DNA of 64,000 nt, taken from the NCBI RefSeq assembly GCF_004328705.1, contig NZ_CP035319.1, positions 3,472,001 through 3,536,000 on the forward strand, written 5' to 3'. The translations under genes were made by a program, and so were the position numbers. This stretch comes from Rhodococcus sp. ABRD24 (lineage in GTDB: Bacteria; Actinomycetota; Actinomycetes; Mycobacteriales; Mycobacteriaceae). Positions 29,512 through 39,117 of the stretch are shown here, piece after piece. Numbering within the stretch: the stretch's first letter is position 1; each line of letters begins with the position of its first letter. The notes beneath the pieces were generated by a model. That model ran no database searches. It was not told the origin of the DNA and saw only the letters and a list, made by a program, of their open reading frames with translations.

Positions 29512-31050
29512 CTAGTCCATCGTCGGGATGACGAAGTGGTTGGACGCTTCAGGAGCGGAGCTTGCGGAGCGACCCGAGGACGCCTCCTTGACGCCCGACG
29601 GCCAGCGTTGGGTGACGGTCTTGGTCTTGGTGTAGAAACGGATCGAGTCCGGGCCGTGCTGGTTGAGGTCACCGAATCCGGAGCGCTTCCAGCCACCGAA
29701 GGTGTGGTAGGCGATCGGGACCGGGATCGGGACGTTGACGCCCACCATGCCGGTATCGACACGAGCACAGAAGTCGCGGGCGGTGTCACCGTCACGGGTG
29801 AAGATCGCGACACCGTTGCCGTACTGGTGCTCGGACGGCAGACGCAACGCCTCCTCGTAGTCACCCGCGCGGACCACCTGCAGGACGGGACCGAAGATCT
29901 CCTCCTGGTAGATCCGCATGTCCGGGGTGACCCGGTCGAACAGGGTTGCGCCGGCGAAGAATCCGTCCTCGTGGCCGTCGAGGGTGAAACCGCGGCCGTC
30001 GACGACCAGCTCGGCGCCCTCGTCGACACCGATCTGCACGTAGTCGTTCACCCGGGCGAGGGCGTCGGCGCCGACGAGCGGGCCGAAATCGGCGTTCTCG
30101 TCGTCGGAGGTGCCGATACGGAGCGTGGCGACCCGCTCGGTGAGCTTCGCCACCAGCGCGTCCGCGGTCTCCTCACCGACCGGGACCGCGACGGAGATCG
30201 CCATGCACCGCTCACCGGCAGAGCCGTAGCCGGCACCGACGAGAGCATCGGCGACCTGGTCGAGGTCGGCGTCGGGCATCACGATCGCATGGTTCTTCGC
30301 GCCACCGAAGCACTGGGCACGCTTGCCGTGCGCGGCCGCGGTCTCGTAGATGTACTGCGCGATCGGGGTGGAGCCGACGAAACCGAGGGCCTTGACCCGC
30401 GGATCGGTCAGCAGCACGTCCACCGCACCCTTGTCGCCGTTGACGACGTTGAACACCCCCGGCGGCAGCCCCGCCTCGAGGAACAACTCCGCCAGCCGCA
30501 GCGGCACCGACGGGTCCCGCTCGGACGGCTTGAGGATGAACGCGTTACCGCACGCCAGAGCGGGCGCGGCCTTCCACAACGGGATCATCGCCGGGAAGTT
30601 GAACGGGGTGATACCCGCGACCACACCGAGGGGCTGGCGCATCGAGAACACGTCGATGCCGTTGCCGGCGGACTCGGTGTACTCGCCCTTGAGCAGGTGC
30701 GGGATCCCGACAGCGAACTCGACGACCTCGAGGCCACGCTGGATGTCGCCCTTGGCGTCGGCGATGGTCTTACCGTGCTCGGACGAGAGCAGACGCGCGA
30801 GCGGGTCCATCTCCTCCTGGATCAGCTGCAGGAACCGCATCAGCACGCGGGCGCGGCGCTGCGGATTCCACGACGCCCACTCACGCTGCGCATCAACAGC
30901 ATTCGCGATCACGGCCTCGGTCTCGGCCTGGTCCGCAAGCGGAACCCGTGCCTGCACCCGCCCGGTATTGGGATCGAAAACGTCAGCAAACCTCCCGGAC
31001 GATCCCGGGATGTGCTTGCCGCCGATGAAATGGGAGAGCTCTCGTGTCAT
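29512..31050 (-). CDS. mmsA: Methylmalonate-semialdehyde dehydrogenase (CoA-acylating), 512 aa
   Basis: An aldehyde dehydrogenase superfamily member that converts methylmalonate semialdehyde (valine, thymine catabolism) to propionyl-CoA, or malonate semialdehyde to acetyl-CoA. Family marks: GVVAGITPFNFPAMIP, KPSERDPSVPLRLAEL, FVGSTPIAQYIYETAAAHGKR and the nucleophile in GSAGERCMAIS. The CoA-dependent branch is indicated by the missing Glu in the FGGAKNH segment, where hydrolytic ALDHs have ELGGK. ATG 31050 after AGGACAG gives the expected start. The C-terminal tail of ~20 Ser/Ala-rich residues is an actinobacterial addition. It could serve beta-amino-acid catabolism from the amine region. Confidence 0.93.
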   Translation of the reverse strand: MTRELSHFIGGKHIPGSSGRFADVFDPNTGRVQARVPLADQAETEAVIANAVDAQREWASWNPQRRARVLMRFLQLIQEEMDPLARLLSSEHGKTIADAKGDIQRGLEVVEFAVGIPHLLKGEYTESAGNGIDVFSMRQPLGVVAGITPFNFPAMIPLWKAAPALACGNAFILKPSERDPSVPLRLAELFLEAGLPPGVFNVVNGDKGAVDVLLTDPRVKALGFVGSTPIAQYIYETAAAHGKRAQCFGGAKNHAIVMPDADLDQVADALVGAGYGSAGERCMAISVAVPVGEETADALVAKLTERVATLRIGTSDDENADFGPLVGADALARVNDYVQIGVDEGAELVVDGRGFTLDGHEDGFFAGATLFDRVTPDMRIYQEEIFGPVLQVVRAGDYEEALRLPSEHQYGNGVAIFTRDGDTARDFCARVDTGMVGVNVPIPVPIAYHTFGGWKRSGFGDLNQHGPDSIRFYTKTKTVTQRWPSGVKEASSGRSASSAPEASNHFVIPTMD

Positions 31051-31188
31051 TTTCTGTCCTAACTGATGGGGGACGTATTGTGGGGAATCCACGTTCGAAC
31101 GAGAAGTACAGATCCGGTTCGCGAAATGGGCCTCCAAATGGGGGAATTCGAGTCCCGCGACCATCAGACCGTTCCGGAGAAGTGTGCC

Positions 31189-32880
31189 CTATCTACTCGA
31201 GCGCGCCGTGGCGAGTAGTTCCTCGATTGTCACGAGCTTTGTTCGAGCGCGCTGCTGTGATCTGCCCTGACTTCGTTCGAACTTGTCGATCACACGCCAA
31301 TCCTCGAGCGTCAAGGAGTCCGGTTTCCGTTCGGCGAGCAAACCGGCGAGCGCTGCTGCGTCGGCCTCGGGCGCCGGGAGCTTCCCGCTCGAGTAATCCT
31401 CGATCAGGGCACGGACCGTCTCTCGCGAACAGCGCTTGTTCGTGCCGATCACCCCCGAAGGTCCGCGCTTGATCCACCCGGCTGTGTAGAGTCCCGCGAG
31501 CGCCTCGTTTGTGCCGGGATCGATCACCCTGCCGGCGATGTTGGGTACCGTTCCCGTGGTCTCGTCGAAGGGCAGATCCGGAATCACGCTTCCTCGGTAT
31601 CCGATCGATCGAAGAACCAGACCGCAGTCGATGTCGAATGCCGTGTCCGTTGTCCGGGCCGAAGCACGACCGTCGACGAGATCCAGTTCTGTGCGTGCAA
31701 AACTCACGCCGGTGACGCGGTCGGCGCCCTTGATGGCGATCGGCGACCCCAGAAATCTCAGACAGATCTGCCGGGCCTCGCTGCTGACGTGTGCGCGGGG
31801 GAGTCCTCGGATCAACCTGACCTTCAGCTCGGCCATCGATCCGGGTGGGGGATCGGTTGCAGCAAGGCCGGTGGCGTCGAGACCCAGATCGTCTGCGAGG
31901 ACGGTGACGTCGAGGGCGTCGTTCGAGATCAGCCCGACCAACTCCGGCGTCGTGAACGCTGCCTGACCCGGTCCGCGGCGCCCCATGATCACGACTTCGC
32001 GGATCTTGCTAGCTGCCAGGGAATCGAGAGCGTGCTGGGCGATGTCGGTCCTGGCCAGTTCGTCGACCGGAGTGGTGAGAACACGGGCGACGTCCAATGC
32101 CACATTGCCGTTGCCGATGATGACGGCGCGTTCGCAGGTCAGATCGAACTCGGCGTTCGTGTGCTCGGGATGCCCGTTGTACCAGGCGACGAAGTCGGTC
32201 GCGGCATGGCTGCCGGACAGGCCTTCCCCGGGGATGCCCAACTGGCGGTCGCTGGAGGCTCCCCCTGCCCAGATCACCGCATGGTGGTGGCGGAGTAACT
32301 CGGCCAAGCTCAGGTCGCTGCCCACCTCGACGTTGAGGTGGACCGAAACGCCGGCGCGACGCGCGGTGGTCATGAACAGCTTGTCCACCGACTTCGTCGA
32401 CTGGTGGTCCGGTGCGACTCCATATCGAACCAGCCCACCGAAGCTCGGGAGCCGTTCGAAGATGGTGACTTCGACGTCGAGTCCGCGATAGGACTTCAGC
32501 TCCTCGACGGCGTACAGGGCCGAAGGCCCAGAGCCGACCACGGCGACGCGCAGGGGCTGGGGCTGGACAATGGACACCGACGGCGCTCGTGTGCGGACGG
32601 GGGCCTGGTCGTAGTCACGGTGTGTGGGATCGGCGAAGTACTGTGCGTTCACCTCGAGGTAGATCTGCTCCGAATCCACGAGTTCGAAGTCGGGCGTGAT
32701 CGCGTTGACCGGACACACCTCTACACACGCGCCGCAGTCAATACATGTCTCCGGGTCGATGTACAGCATCTCCGATGTGGCGTAACCCGACTCTTCTGGT
32801 GTCGGGTGGATGCAGTTGACCGGGCACACCGAGACGCAGGTGGCGTCGTTGCAGCAATTCTGGGTGACCACGTGGGCCAT
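31189..32880 (-). CDS. Fused ferredoxin/ferredoxin-NADP reductase, FprB-like (563 aa)
   Basis: Residues 1-70 are a seven-iron-type ferredoxin: a first site NCCNDATCVSVCP and a second CIDCGACVEVCP. Residues ~108-560 are an adrenodoxin-reductase-like flavoprotein with VAVVGSGPSALYA (FAD), GGLVRYGVAPDH and IGNGNVALDVAR (NADP). It moves electrons between NADPH and ferredoxin-dependent enzymes; M. tuberculosis FprB has the same layout. ATG 32880 with GGAG upstream is preferred over GTG 32892. It is divergent from the GS-like/P450 operon and may supply reducing power there, though that operon has its own reductase. Confidence 0.9.
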   Translation of the reverse strand: MAHVVTQNCCNDATCVSVCPVNCIHPTPEESGYATSEMLYIDPETCIDCGACVEVCPVNAITPDFELVDSEQIYLEVNAQYFADPTHRDYDQAPVRTRAPSVSIVQPQPLRVAVVGSGPSALYAVEELKSYRGLDVEVTIFERLPSFGGLVRYGVAPDHQSTKSVDKLFMTTARRAGVSVHLNVEVGSDLSLAELLRHHHAVIWAGGASSDRQLGIPGEGLSGSHAATDFVAWYNGHPEHTNAEFDLTCERAVIIGNGNVALDVARVLTTPVDELARTDIAQHALDSLAASKIREVVIMGRRGPGQAAFTTPELVGLISNDALDVTVLADDLGLDATGLAATDPPPGSMAELKVRLIRGLPRAHVSSEARQICLRFLGSPIAIKGADRVTGVSFARTELDLVDGRASARTTDTAFDIDCGLVLRSIGYRGSVIPDLPFDETTGTVPNIAGRVIDPGTNEALAGLYTAGWIKRGPSGVIGTNKRCSRETVRALIEDYSSGKLPAPEADAAALAGLLAERKPDSLTLEDWRVIDKFERSQGRSQQRARTKLVTIEELLATARSSR

Positions 32881-33221
32881 TCGTATCTCCACTCATGACA
32901 TCAATCGATTTCGTCGCGGCCTGTGCGCTGCATGTGTGCAGAACGCCCACTCGGAGCCTCGTGACTCGCGAGGTGGGCGGATTGTCCGGCACCTCAACAG
33001 CATCGGGACTGTCGGCCGGCCAGCTCTGCGCGAGCGCACCCGCCGAGGTCCGACGCTGAACGGCGACGCAACACCCTCCTCGCCGATACTTGACGACCTG
33101 TCCCGCATGAACAACATGCAGATCGCCCCGTCTGGTCGCCGATCATGTGCACGACGAACACTGACGATCGCAATCGTTCACCTTAGAGTCACTTGCAGCC
33201 CACAGACTTAGCGAGGATCAC
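32881..33221. promoter_or_regulatory. Divergent control region between fprB-like and amine operon
   Basis: 341 bp with no gene. Start sites diverge; GAGGAT precedes the plus-strand ATG at 33222 and GGAG the minus-strand ATG. No confident -10/-35 or palindromic operator could be named. Confidence 0.45.
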
Positions 33222-34604
33222 ATGAAACGAGTACCGCAAAGTCTTGACAAGGACGACTTGCGCGCCTATGTCGAGATGAATGGAATTCACACGTTCAAGA
33301 TCGGTGCAGTCGACCTTGACGGAATCTGGCGAGGTAAACGAGTCGCTGCCGACTACTTCGTGGACAGCGTTGCAGACAAGGGCTGCTTCATCAGCAACAT
33401 CCTGTTTGCCTGGGACGTGCTGGACGAGCCGATCCCAGGACTCGAGTACACCGGCAGCCACACCGGCTATCCGGACATCAACTTCCGTCCGGACATGTCG
33501 ACGCTTGCACTCGTGCCATGGGAACCGGGGGTGGCATCGGTCATCTGTGATGTCTTCGAGCGCGACGGTTCGCCGCTCGACCTGTCGCCGCGGGATGTGC
33601 TGCGATCGTTGGTGCAGCGTTCGGAGGCCCTGGGGTATCGCCCGGTCGCTGCCTACGAGTTCGAGTTCTATCTCCTCAAAGGCGCTGCTGACGACCTAGC
33701 TGCTCGCGGATGGCGGGAGCTGGAACCGATCTCCAAGGGGCACCACACTTACAGCATCGTCCGCGACAGCGGAGTCGATTTCATCATCGGCGATATCCGC
33801 CGACAACTGGCTGAGTACGGAGTCGATATCGAGGCCAGCAACGGCGAGTACGGACCTGGACAGTTCGAGGTCAACATCCATTACGCGGACGCACTTTCCG
33901 CGGCGGACAGTGCGATGCTGCTCAAGCACTCAGTCAAGGAAATAGCCAACCGGCACGGCTATACCGCGACGTTCATTGCCAAGCTGAACTCCGAGTGGTC
34001 CGGCTCGTCGGGACATGTACATCTGAGCCTCGAGGACGAGCATGGCGAACCGGCGTTCGCGAACCCAGGTAACCCCTCTGCGCTCAGCGAGATCGGATTG
34101 CAGTTCATGGCAGGACTGATCGAGAACGCCCCCGATTTCATGGCGACATATCTGCCGAACATGAACTCCTACAAGCGAGTTGCCAGAGCCGAGTTCTCTC
34201 CGACGACCATGAGTTGGGCAGTGGACAATCGTTTCGTCGCGATGCGCGCCATACCGAGCGCCGGCCCGGCCGCGCGAGTGGAGAATCGTATTGCCGGCGC
34301 AGACGCCAACCCGTACCTCGTGATCGCCGCCAGCTTGGCGTCCGGGCTGAGCGGACTCGAGAACAAATCGGTCCCCCCGCCTGCCGCGAGTTGTGATGGC
34401 CCCACTGAAGCGAAGACCGGAACGACTGCGGTCACCATGACACTGGCGGACGCGATCACTCAGATGACGTCGAGCACCGTGGCGCGCAAGTTCTTCGGAG
34501 ACCGTTTCGTAGATCATTACGCTGCGATTCGACGCTGGGAGGTCGAGCAGAGCGCCGCCGCCGTCACCGATTGGGAGATCGCCCGCTATCTCGAGCCCAT
34601 CTAG
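33222..34604 (+). CDS. Glutamine-synthetase-like gamma-glutamyl-amine ligase (460 aa)
   Basis: A type I GS-fold enzyme of the PuuA/IpuC branch: beta-grasp N-terminus, then the ATP and metal ligands in YEFEFYL (near 148), NGEYGPGQFEVN (near 207), a GHVHLSLED segment (near 263) and RVENRIAGADANPYL (near 348). At 460 residues and without an adenylylation-type GSII tail, it is likely not the housekeeping enzyme. PuuA-type ligases join glutamate to an amine using ATP; the substrate here may be an alkylamine, ethanolamine or diamine from ring opening. It is first in a tight operon with P450, ferredoxin and reductase; a GS-like gene is likewise linked to the mycobacterial mor/pip P450 genes. Confidence 0.88.
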   Translation: MKRVPQSLDKDDLRAYVEMNGIHTFKIGAVDLDGIWRGKRVAADYFVDSVADKGCFISNILFAWDVLDEPIPGLEYTGSHTGYPDINFRPDMSTLALVPWEPGVASVICDVFERDGSPLDLSPRDVLRSLVQRSEALGYRPVAAYEFEFYLLKGAADDLAARGWRELEPISKGHHTYSIVRDSGVDFIIGDIRRQLAEYGVDIEASNGEYGPGQFEVNIHYADALSAADSAMLLKHSVKEIANRHGYTATFIAKLNSEWSGSSGHVHLSLEDEHGEPAFANPGNPSALSEIGLQFMAGLIENAPDFMATYLPNMNSYKRVARAEFSPTTMSWAVDNRFVAMRAIPSAGPAARVENRIAGADANPYLVIAASLASGLSGLENKSVPPPAASCDGPTEAKTGTTAVTMTLADAITQMTSSTVARKFFGDRFVDHYAAIRRWEVEQSAAAVTDWEIARYLEPI

Positions 34605-34685
34605 CGGTGGGGCAAGCCCAGCCCTCTTCCCTCCGGCCTCCGAAGGGCGGTCGAGAGATCGCCCGCAAGACAGAAAGAGAACGCA

Positions 34686-35852
34686 ATGTCCGCCACTCCT
34701 GACATCGCCCGCAAGTTCACTTACCACGGGCCTGCGCTCGACACCATCACGGAAACCTACAAAGAGCTGCTCGACAAGTGCCCGGTCGGGCGCAGTGAGC
34801 AGCTCGGCGGATTCGTGTTCCTGACCCGTAGCGAAGACATCCTTGCCGCAGAGCAGGATCCGGAGACATTTTCGGTGACTCCCTCGATGCTCCTGCCCAG
34901 CTTCGGCAATGAAACCCCGATGATTCCGATCGATATCGACCCGCCGGATCACGGTGAGTACCGACGTATCCTCCTCCCACTCTTCACGCCGAAGAAGATC
35001 GCGCAGTTGACCGTTGGCATGCGTGAGACGGCCAAGCGATTGGCTGACCAGGTCGCAGCACAGGACGTCGCCGACGTCTCGGCATTGTTCGCGCGCCCGA
35101 TGCCGACGATCATCTTCAGCCGTCTCGCCGGCTTCCCGGAATCCGATTGGCCGAAGTTCGATCGTTGGGTCGACGAGGTCATCTACGAACGAGTCCTCGA
35201 TCACGACCGTTCGACAGCAGCGAGTCGCGAAGTGGAACAGTACTTCGACGCCCTCCTCGAATCACGGATCGACAATCCGATCGATGCCGACGACCTGATC
35301 AAGTACCTTCTCGGGGCCGAGGTCAACGGACGCCCGTTGAGCCGTCCCGAACTCGTGTCCTATTGCTATCTGCTCTTTCTGGCCGGTCTCGACACCACGG
35401 CGTGGGCGATCAGATCCAGTCTCTGGCATCTTGCCCAGCATCCAGAGGAGCAGACGAGACTTCGCGAAGATCCCGAACTGCTTCCTGCCGCAGTCGAAGA
35501 ATGGCTACGGACGATGTCACCGGTCCAGGCCATGGCGCGAACCTGTATGCGGGACACGGAGGTATCCGGTCAGGAAATCAAGAGCGGGGAGCGAGTTGTC
35601 CTGGTTTTCGGTGCTGGTAACCGCGACCCGGAGACCTTCGACGATCCGGACGAGATCATCCTCGACCGCGAGAACAATCGCCACCTGTCATTCGGCGGCG
35701 GAGTCCACCGCTGCCTCGGTTCGAACCTGGCGCGTCAGGAGCTGATCGTCGGTCTCGAGGAGTTCCTCAACGCGGTACCGCAGTTCTCTCTGGCAGATGA
35801 GAGCCAACCGTGGCATGGAGTCGGTCCTCTCGATCTCGAGATCGGAGGATGA
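34686..35852 (+). CDS. Cytochrome P450, probable secondary-amine monooxygenase (388 aa)
   Basis: Class I bacterial P450: I-helix LLFLAGLDTTAWAI (AGxxT), the K-helix ExxR in the EDPELL/EEWLR region, and the haem loop FGGGVHRCLGSNLARQ with the thiolate Cys. It would insert oxygen into the substrate using electrons from the next two genes, which follow at 4 and 2 bp. Context (GS-like ligase, permease, aldehyde dehydrogenases, aminotransferase) suggests hydroxylation next to nitrogen of a secondary or cyclic amine, leading to ring opening as in CYP151 (MorA/PipA). CYP151 membership itself cannot be proved by eye. Confidence 0.92.
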   Translation: MSATPDIARKFTYHGPALDTITETYKELLDKCPVGRSEQLGGFVFLTRSEDILAAEQDPETFSVTPSMLLPSFGNETPMIPIDIDPPDHGEYRRILLPLFTPKKIAQLTVGMRETAKRLADQVAAQDVADVSALFARPMPTIIFSRLAGFPESDWPKFDRWVDEVIYERVLDHDRSTAASREVEQYFDALLESRIDNPIDADDLIKYLLGAEVNGRPLSRPELVSYCYLLFLAGLDTTAWAIRSSLWHLAQHPEEQTRLREDPELLPAAVEEWLRTMSPVQAMARTCMRDTEVSGQEIKSGERVVLVFGAGNRDPETFDDPDEIILDRENNRHLSFGGGVHRCLGSNLARQELIVGLEEFLNAVPQFSLADESQPWHGVGPLDLEIGG

Positions 35853-35856
35853 GGCC

Positions 35857-36060
35857 ATGACCGCCCACGTACATGTGGACACTGCGCGGTGTCAGGGTCA
35901 CGCACGCTGTTTCGCCTTCGCGCCCAAGGTGTTCGACCTCGACGATGAGGGATACTCGTTCGTCCTCGAAGGCCATCGCGAGGTGCCGACTGTGTCTGCG
36001 GAGCTCCGCCTCGCTGAGGCGAACTGTCCAGAGCGTGCCGTGATCGTGAAGGAGGACTGA
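35857..36060 (+). CDS. P450 ferredoxin, CxxHxxC type (67 aa)
   Basis: Short acidic ferredoxin with the cluster motif CQGHARC...CP: the second Cys of a normal CxxCxxC set is His. Such His-bearing [3Fe-4S]/[4Fe-4S] ferredoxins are characteristic partners of mycobacterial P450s. ATG 35857 has GGAGG overlapping the P450 stop, so the two are translationally coupled. It carries electrons from the reductase that follows to the P450. Confidence 0.93.
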   Translation: MTAHVHVDTARCQGHARCFAFAPKVFDLDDEGYSFVLEGHREVPTVSAELRLAEANCPERAVIVKED

Positions 36061-36062
36061 GC

Positions 36063-37232
36063 GTGCCGACCGGCGAGGCGGTCGTCGTCATCGGTGCATC
36101 AGTCGCTGGGGCGTCTTTCGTTACCGAAGCGCGAGCTCTGGGGCACCGTGGACCGATTGTCGTGATCGATGCTGACCCAGACGCTCCGTACGACCGCCCG
36201 CCGTTGTCGAAGGAGTTCCTCACATCTGACGATCAGCAACCGGCTGCGCCGTGGTGGAATGGGGATTGCCGCTTGGTGAACGGTCGGGCCCTCGGCCTGG
36301 ATGCCGAGGCGGGCAGAGTCCAGGTGAAGATGGCCGATGGCTCCGTCCAGGGCATCAGCGGTGCGCGCATCGTGATTGCGACAGGTTCCACGCCGGTTCG
36401 ACTGCCTGACGAGCCCGAGTCCGTGCTGCGGCTACGTACCGCGGATGACGCACGGCGACTGCGTGCCTCAGCGCGCGCAGATGCTTCTGTGATCATCATC
36501 GGTGCCGGAACCGTGGGCACTGAACTCGCGTCTTCGTTGACGGATGCGGGATGCCGGGTGAGCGTGGTCGACAGGGCCGACCACCCCCTCGAGCGTCTCC
36601 TGGGAGGTCATCTGGGATCGGAGACGACGCAGTGGCTGACAGGTGCTGGGGTAGAGGTGCACTTCGGGACGTCGATCAACAGGATCAATCGAGACGGAGG
36701 GGGCTGGAGCGTTCAGCTGGACGACGCACTACTTCGCTCCGACATTCTCATCAGCGCCGTCGGGACGAGGCCGTGTACCGGATGGCTGGAGAATTCCGGC
36801 TTGGACATCTCTGACGGGATCATGTGTGACGGTGACGGCCGCGCGCTCGGGTCCGACGGCGATCCCGTGGCCGCCGTGTACGCGATCGGTGACGTCGCCT
36901 CCTGGCAGGACGGCAATGGGAAGCATCGACGTCGTGAGGACTGGACCTCCGCACAGCGACAGGGGAGCCACGTGGCCAAACAGTTGTTCGGCGACGCTCC
37001 TCCTCCCGACCGGGAATTGCCGTACTTCTGGACACGCCAGTTCGGTCGGCGGATTCAGATACTCGGCACCCCCGACCGCGATGCCCGCCTCGTCCAGCAC
37101 GTGGATATCCCCGAGCGTCGAGCGGCCTTCTACACCATCGAAAGTGACGGCCGCCCGACAGCATGGGTTGCGGTGAACACCCCACGCGAGTTTGCTAGGG
37201 CAATGCAAGACGCCATCCAGTTGGTCGTGTAG
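36063..37232 (+). CDS. FAD-dependent ferredoxin reductase (389 aa)
   Basis: GTG 36063 starts 2 bp after the ferredoxin stop with GGAGGA upstream. Two dinucleotide motifs are seen: VVVIGASVAGASF near residue 8 (FAD) and VIIIGAGTVGTELA near 145 (NADH). A YDRPPLSKEFL segment and AIGDVASW near 285 match the putidaredoxin-reductase/BphA4 family. It passes electrons from NADH to the adjacent ferredoxin; equals MorC in the morpholine system by position. Confidence 0.93.
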   Translation: MPTGEAVVVIGASVAGASFVTEARALGHRGPIVVIDADPDAPYDRPPLSKEFLTSDDQQPAAPWWNGDCRLVNGRALGLDAEAGRVQVKMADGSVQGISGARIVIATGSTPVRLPDEPESVLRLRTADDARRLRASARADASVIIIGAGTVGTELASSLTDAGCRVSVVDRADHPLERLLGGHLGSETTQWLTGAGVEVHFGTSINRINRDGGGWSVQLDDALLRSDILISAVGTRPCTGWLENSGLDISDGIMCDGDGRALGSDGDPVAAVYAIGDVASWQDGNGKHRRREDWTSAQRQGSHVAKQLFGDAPPPDRELPYFWTRQFGRRIQILGTPDRDARLVQHVDIPERRAAFYTIESDGRPTAWVAVNTPREFARAMQDAIQLVV

Positions 37233-37238
37233 CCCGCG

Positions 37239-39071
37239 ATGCTCGCCAACGAGGACAGCTCGGAGGGGTTCCACACCCAGCTGGAACAGATGACGGCCCA
37301 ACTCGTCGTGTTGGAGCGGCGCGCCAAGACGCTGGCCGAGCTGAACAGGCTGCTGTCACAGGGGAGCGATCCGTTGGCGCTCGCCCAACGCGCCGTCGAT
37401 CTCGTCATGCGGGCCACCGGTGCGTCCGGCACGTACGTCTATCGCTGGGACGCCGAGAGTGAGCGTCTGGTCATGAGGGTAGCGACAACCGGCCGGGTCG
37501 CTTCCTATCTGGGGAAGATCAAACTCCGTCTGGGCGAGGGCATCAACGGCTGGGCCGCCTTGATGCGACAAACCGTGGTCATCGACGATGCGATCACCGA
37601 GGATCCACGGTTTGTCGGGCTTCCAGGCATCGAGGAAGAAGAATTTCGCTCGATGCTGGCGGTACCCATCGCGGTGCCCGGTGGTGATCTGCTCGGGGTT
37701 TTCAGCCTGTATTCCGAACAGTCGTCACGATTCCGCAAGCATGACGTCGAGTTGGCCACCGAGGTCGGCGTTCTCCTCGCCAACGGGCTCACCCAGGCGG
37801 AGATGCTGGATGATCTACGGCGGCAGTCGTCGGCGGCCCGATTCTTGCTGGACGTTTCACCTCAGGCCACGACATCTCTGCAACAATGTGTCGACGAGCT
37901 TGCTCGGTCGGTCCGCATGCAAGTCGACGCCGACCTGTGTGTGGTCGAGATGGCTGAGCGGTCTCCCACCAGGTCCCATTGTTCTCCGGGGCTGGCATTT
38001 TCGGAGAACGTCGAAGCGTCCGTAGTATCGGCCGGCCGTCGGGTACGGAGCCGAGCAGACCTTTCCGAACTGGTCGATCAGATGGGCGGACGCCTGACCA
38101 AGATCAGTAGTTCGTTCGGCGCGCAGTTCCCGGAGGGCGCTGTTACGTGCTATCGAACTCGTCAGTTCCCAGAGTCTGCCGCCGGCCTCCTGGAAGCGCT
38201 GGGTGCTCAAGCTGGTGTCCTCCTCTCCTCGTTACGCAACGACTCGTCACCCACTCCACTCGCCGGGCGGCTCACGGTGGCCGCAGGCCAGCGCCTTCCG
38301 CACGAGATACTTCGCGATCTCGGGTGGAAGGGCGGGGCTTCCTGCCCGATCCTCGTACGTCTCCGATCGGCGAAGCACATGTCGCACCTCGCTGCGGAGC
38401 AGCTCAGCAACGCGATGTTCGAGGTGAGTTCGCTGACCGAGGGAACACTCGTTGTCCCCTCACCTCCGTTGGTGACTGTCCTCGTGCCTTACTCACCTGA
38501 GGTTCTGCGGCAATTCGAGGCCTCGCTTAGGCAGGTCATCCGGCACTCCAGACTCGACGTAGCCGTCGGAATAGGGCCCCCGGCTCGCGACGCGGACGAT
38601 CTGCTGTCCGCACTCGACTCCGCGGAGTCCGCTCTCGCCTGGGCAGATCTGCTGGACGATCCGGTGCCGGTGGTGAGGCACGTCGATGTCGAACACCTCA
38701 GGCGTCTACCCAGAGTCGCCCTCGACATCGGCGATGAACTGAGAGAAGTGGCCGGCCGTTTCGATGCGGTCTCCCGGTACGACCATCGCCATGGAACGAA
38801 CTTGGCCGCCACTCTCGACTGTTATCTTGCGACGCGTTGTTCGGCGGTCGAGACAGCCAAGACGCTGTTCATTCACCGCAATACGCTGCGACAGAGGCTG
38901 ACTCGCATCGAGGAGATTATCGGCCGTCCGGTCGAGGATTTCGGTGATGGGGCCGTCGCCTCTCTCGCTGCACGCATGACGTTCTCGGGGGATGCTCTCC
39001 TGTCGCGAAGCCCTGAAAACAACGGTGACAGAGCGGGAGAGAAATCGCCGACCGGTCATGCCGAAGCGTGA
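37239..39071 (+). CDS. GAF-domain transcriptional regulator with PucR-type HTH (610 aa)
   Basis: Residues ~45-180 form a GAF sensor domain (LGEGINGWAA, FRSMLAVPI, LLGVFSLYSEQ). The C-terminus carries the PucR/CdaR helix-turn-helix: LDCYLATRCSAVETAKTLF then IHRNTLRQRLTRIEE. It follows the reductase by 6 bp, so it is encoded in the operon it probably controls; the ligand would be the amine or an intermediate. Its stop codon sits inside the left arm of the terminator hairpin. Confidence 0.9.
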   Translation: MLANEDSSEGFHTQLEQMTAQLVVLERRAKTLAELNRLLSQGSDPLALAQRAVDLVMRATGASGTYVYRWDAESERLVMRVATTGRVASYLGKIKLRLGEGINGWAALMRQTVVIDDAITEDPRFVGLPGIEEEEFRSMLAVPIAVPGGDLLGVFSLYSEQSSRFRKHDVELATEVGVLLANGLTQAEMLDDLRRQSSAARFLLDVSPQATTSLQQCVDELARSVRMQVDADLCVVEMAERSPTRSHCSPGLAFSENVEASVVSAGRRVRSRADLSELVDQMGGRLTKISSSFGAQFPEGAVTCYRTRQFPESAAGLLEALGAQAGVLLSSLRNDSSPTPLAGRLTVAAGQRLPHEILRDLGWKGGASCPILVRLRSAKHMSHLAAEQLSNAMFEVSSLTEGTLVVPSPPLVTVLVPYSPEVLRQFEASLRQVIRHSRLDVAVGIGPPARDADDLLSALDSAESALAWADLLDDPVPVVRHVDVEHLRRLPRVALDIGDELREVAGRFDAVSRYDHRHGTNLAATLDCYLATRCSAVETAKTLFIHRNTLRQRLTRIEEIIGRPVEDFGDGAVASLAARMTFSGDALLSRSPENNGDRAGEKSPTGHAEA

Positions 39072-39095
39072 CGCGGAATCCGCGTCACGCTTCGG
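39061..39095. terminator. Bidirectional hairpin terminator overlapping the regulator stop
   Basis: Perfect 17-bp arms with a single centre base. It separates the convergent regulator and permease genes and contains the regulator's stop codon (39069-39071). Confidence 0.88.
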
Positions 39096-39117
39096 GGGAT
39101 GGTTCACACCGGTTCGG

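Noticed and set aside
29338..31062. 574-codon plus-strand frame over mmsA
   Set aside because: Antisense shadow; mmsA on the other strand has every family motif.
33222..34604. Housekeeping glutamine synthetase
   Set aside because: Length, context and PuuA/IpuC-like motifs favour a gamma-glutamyl-amine ligase.
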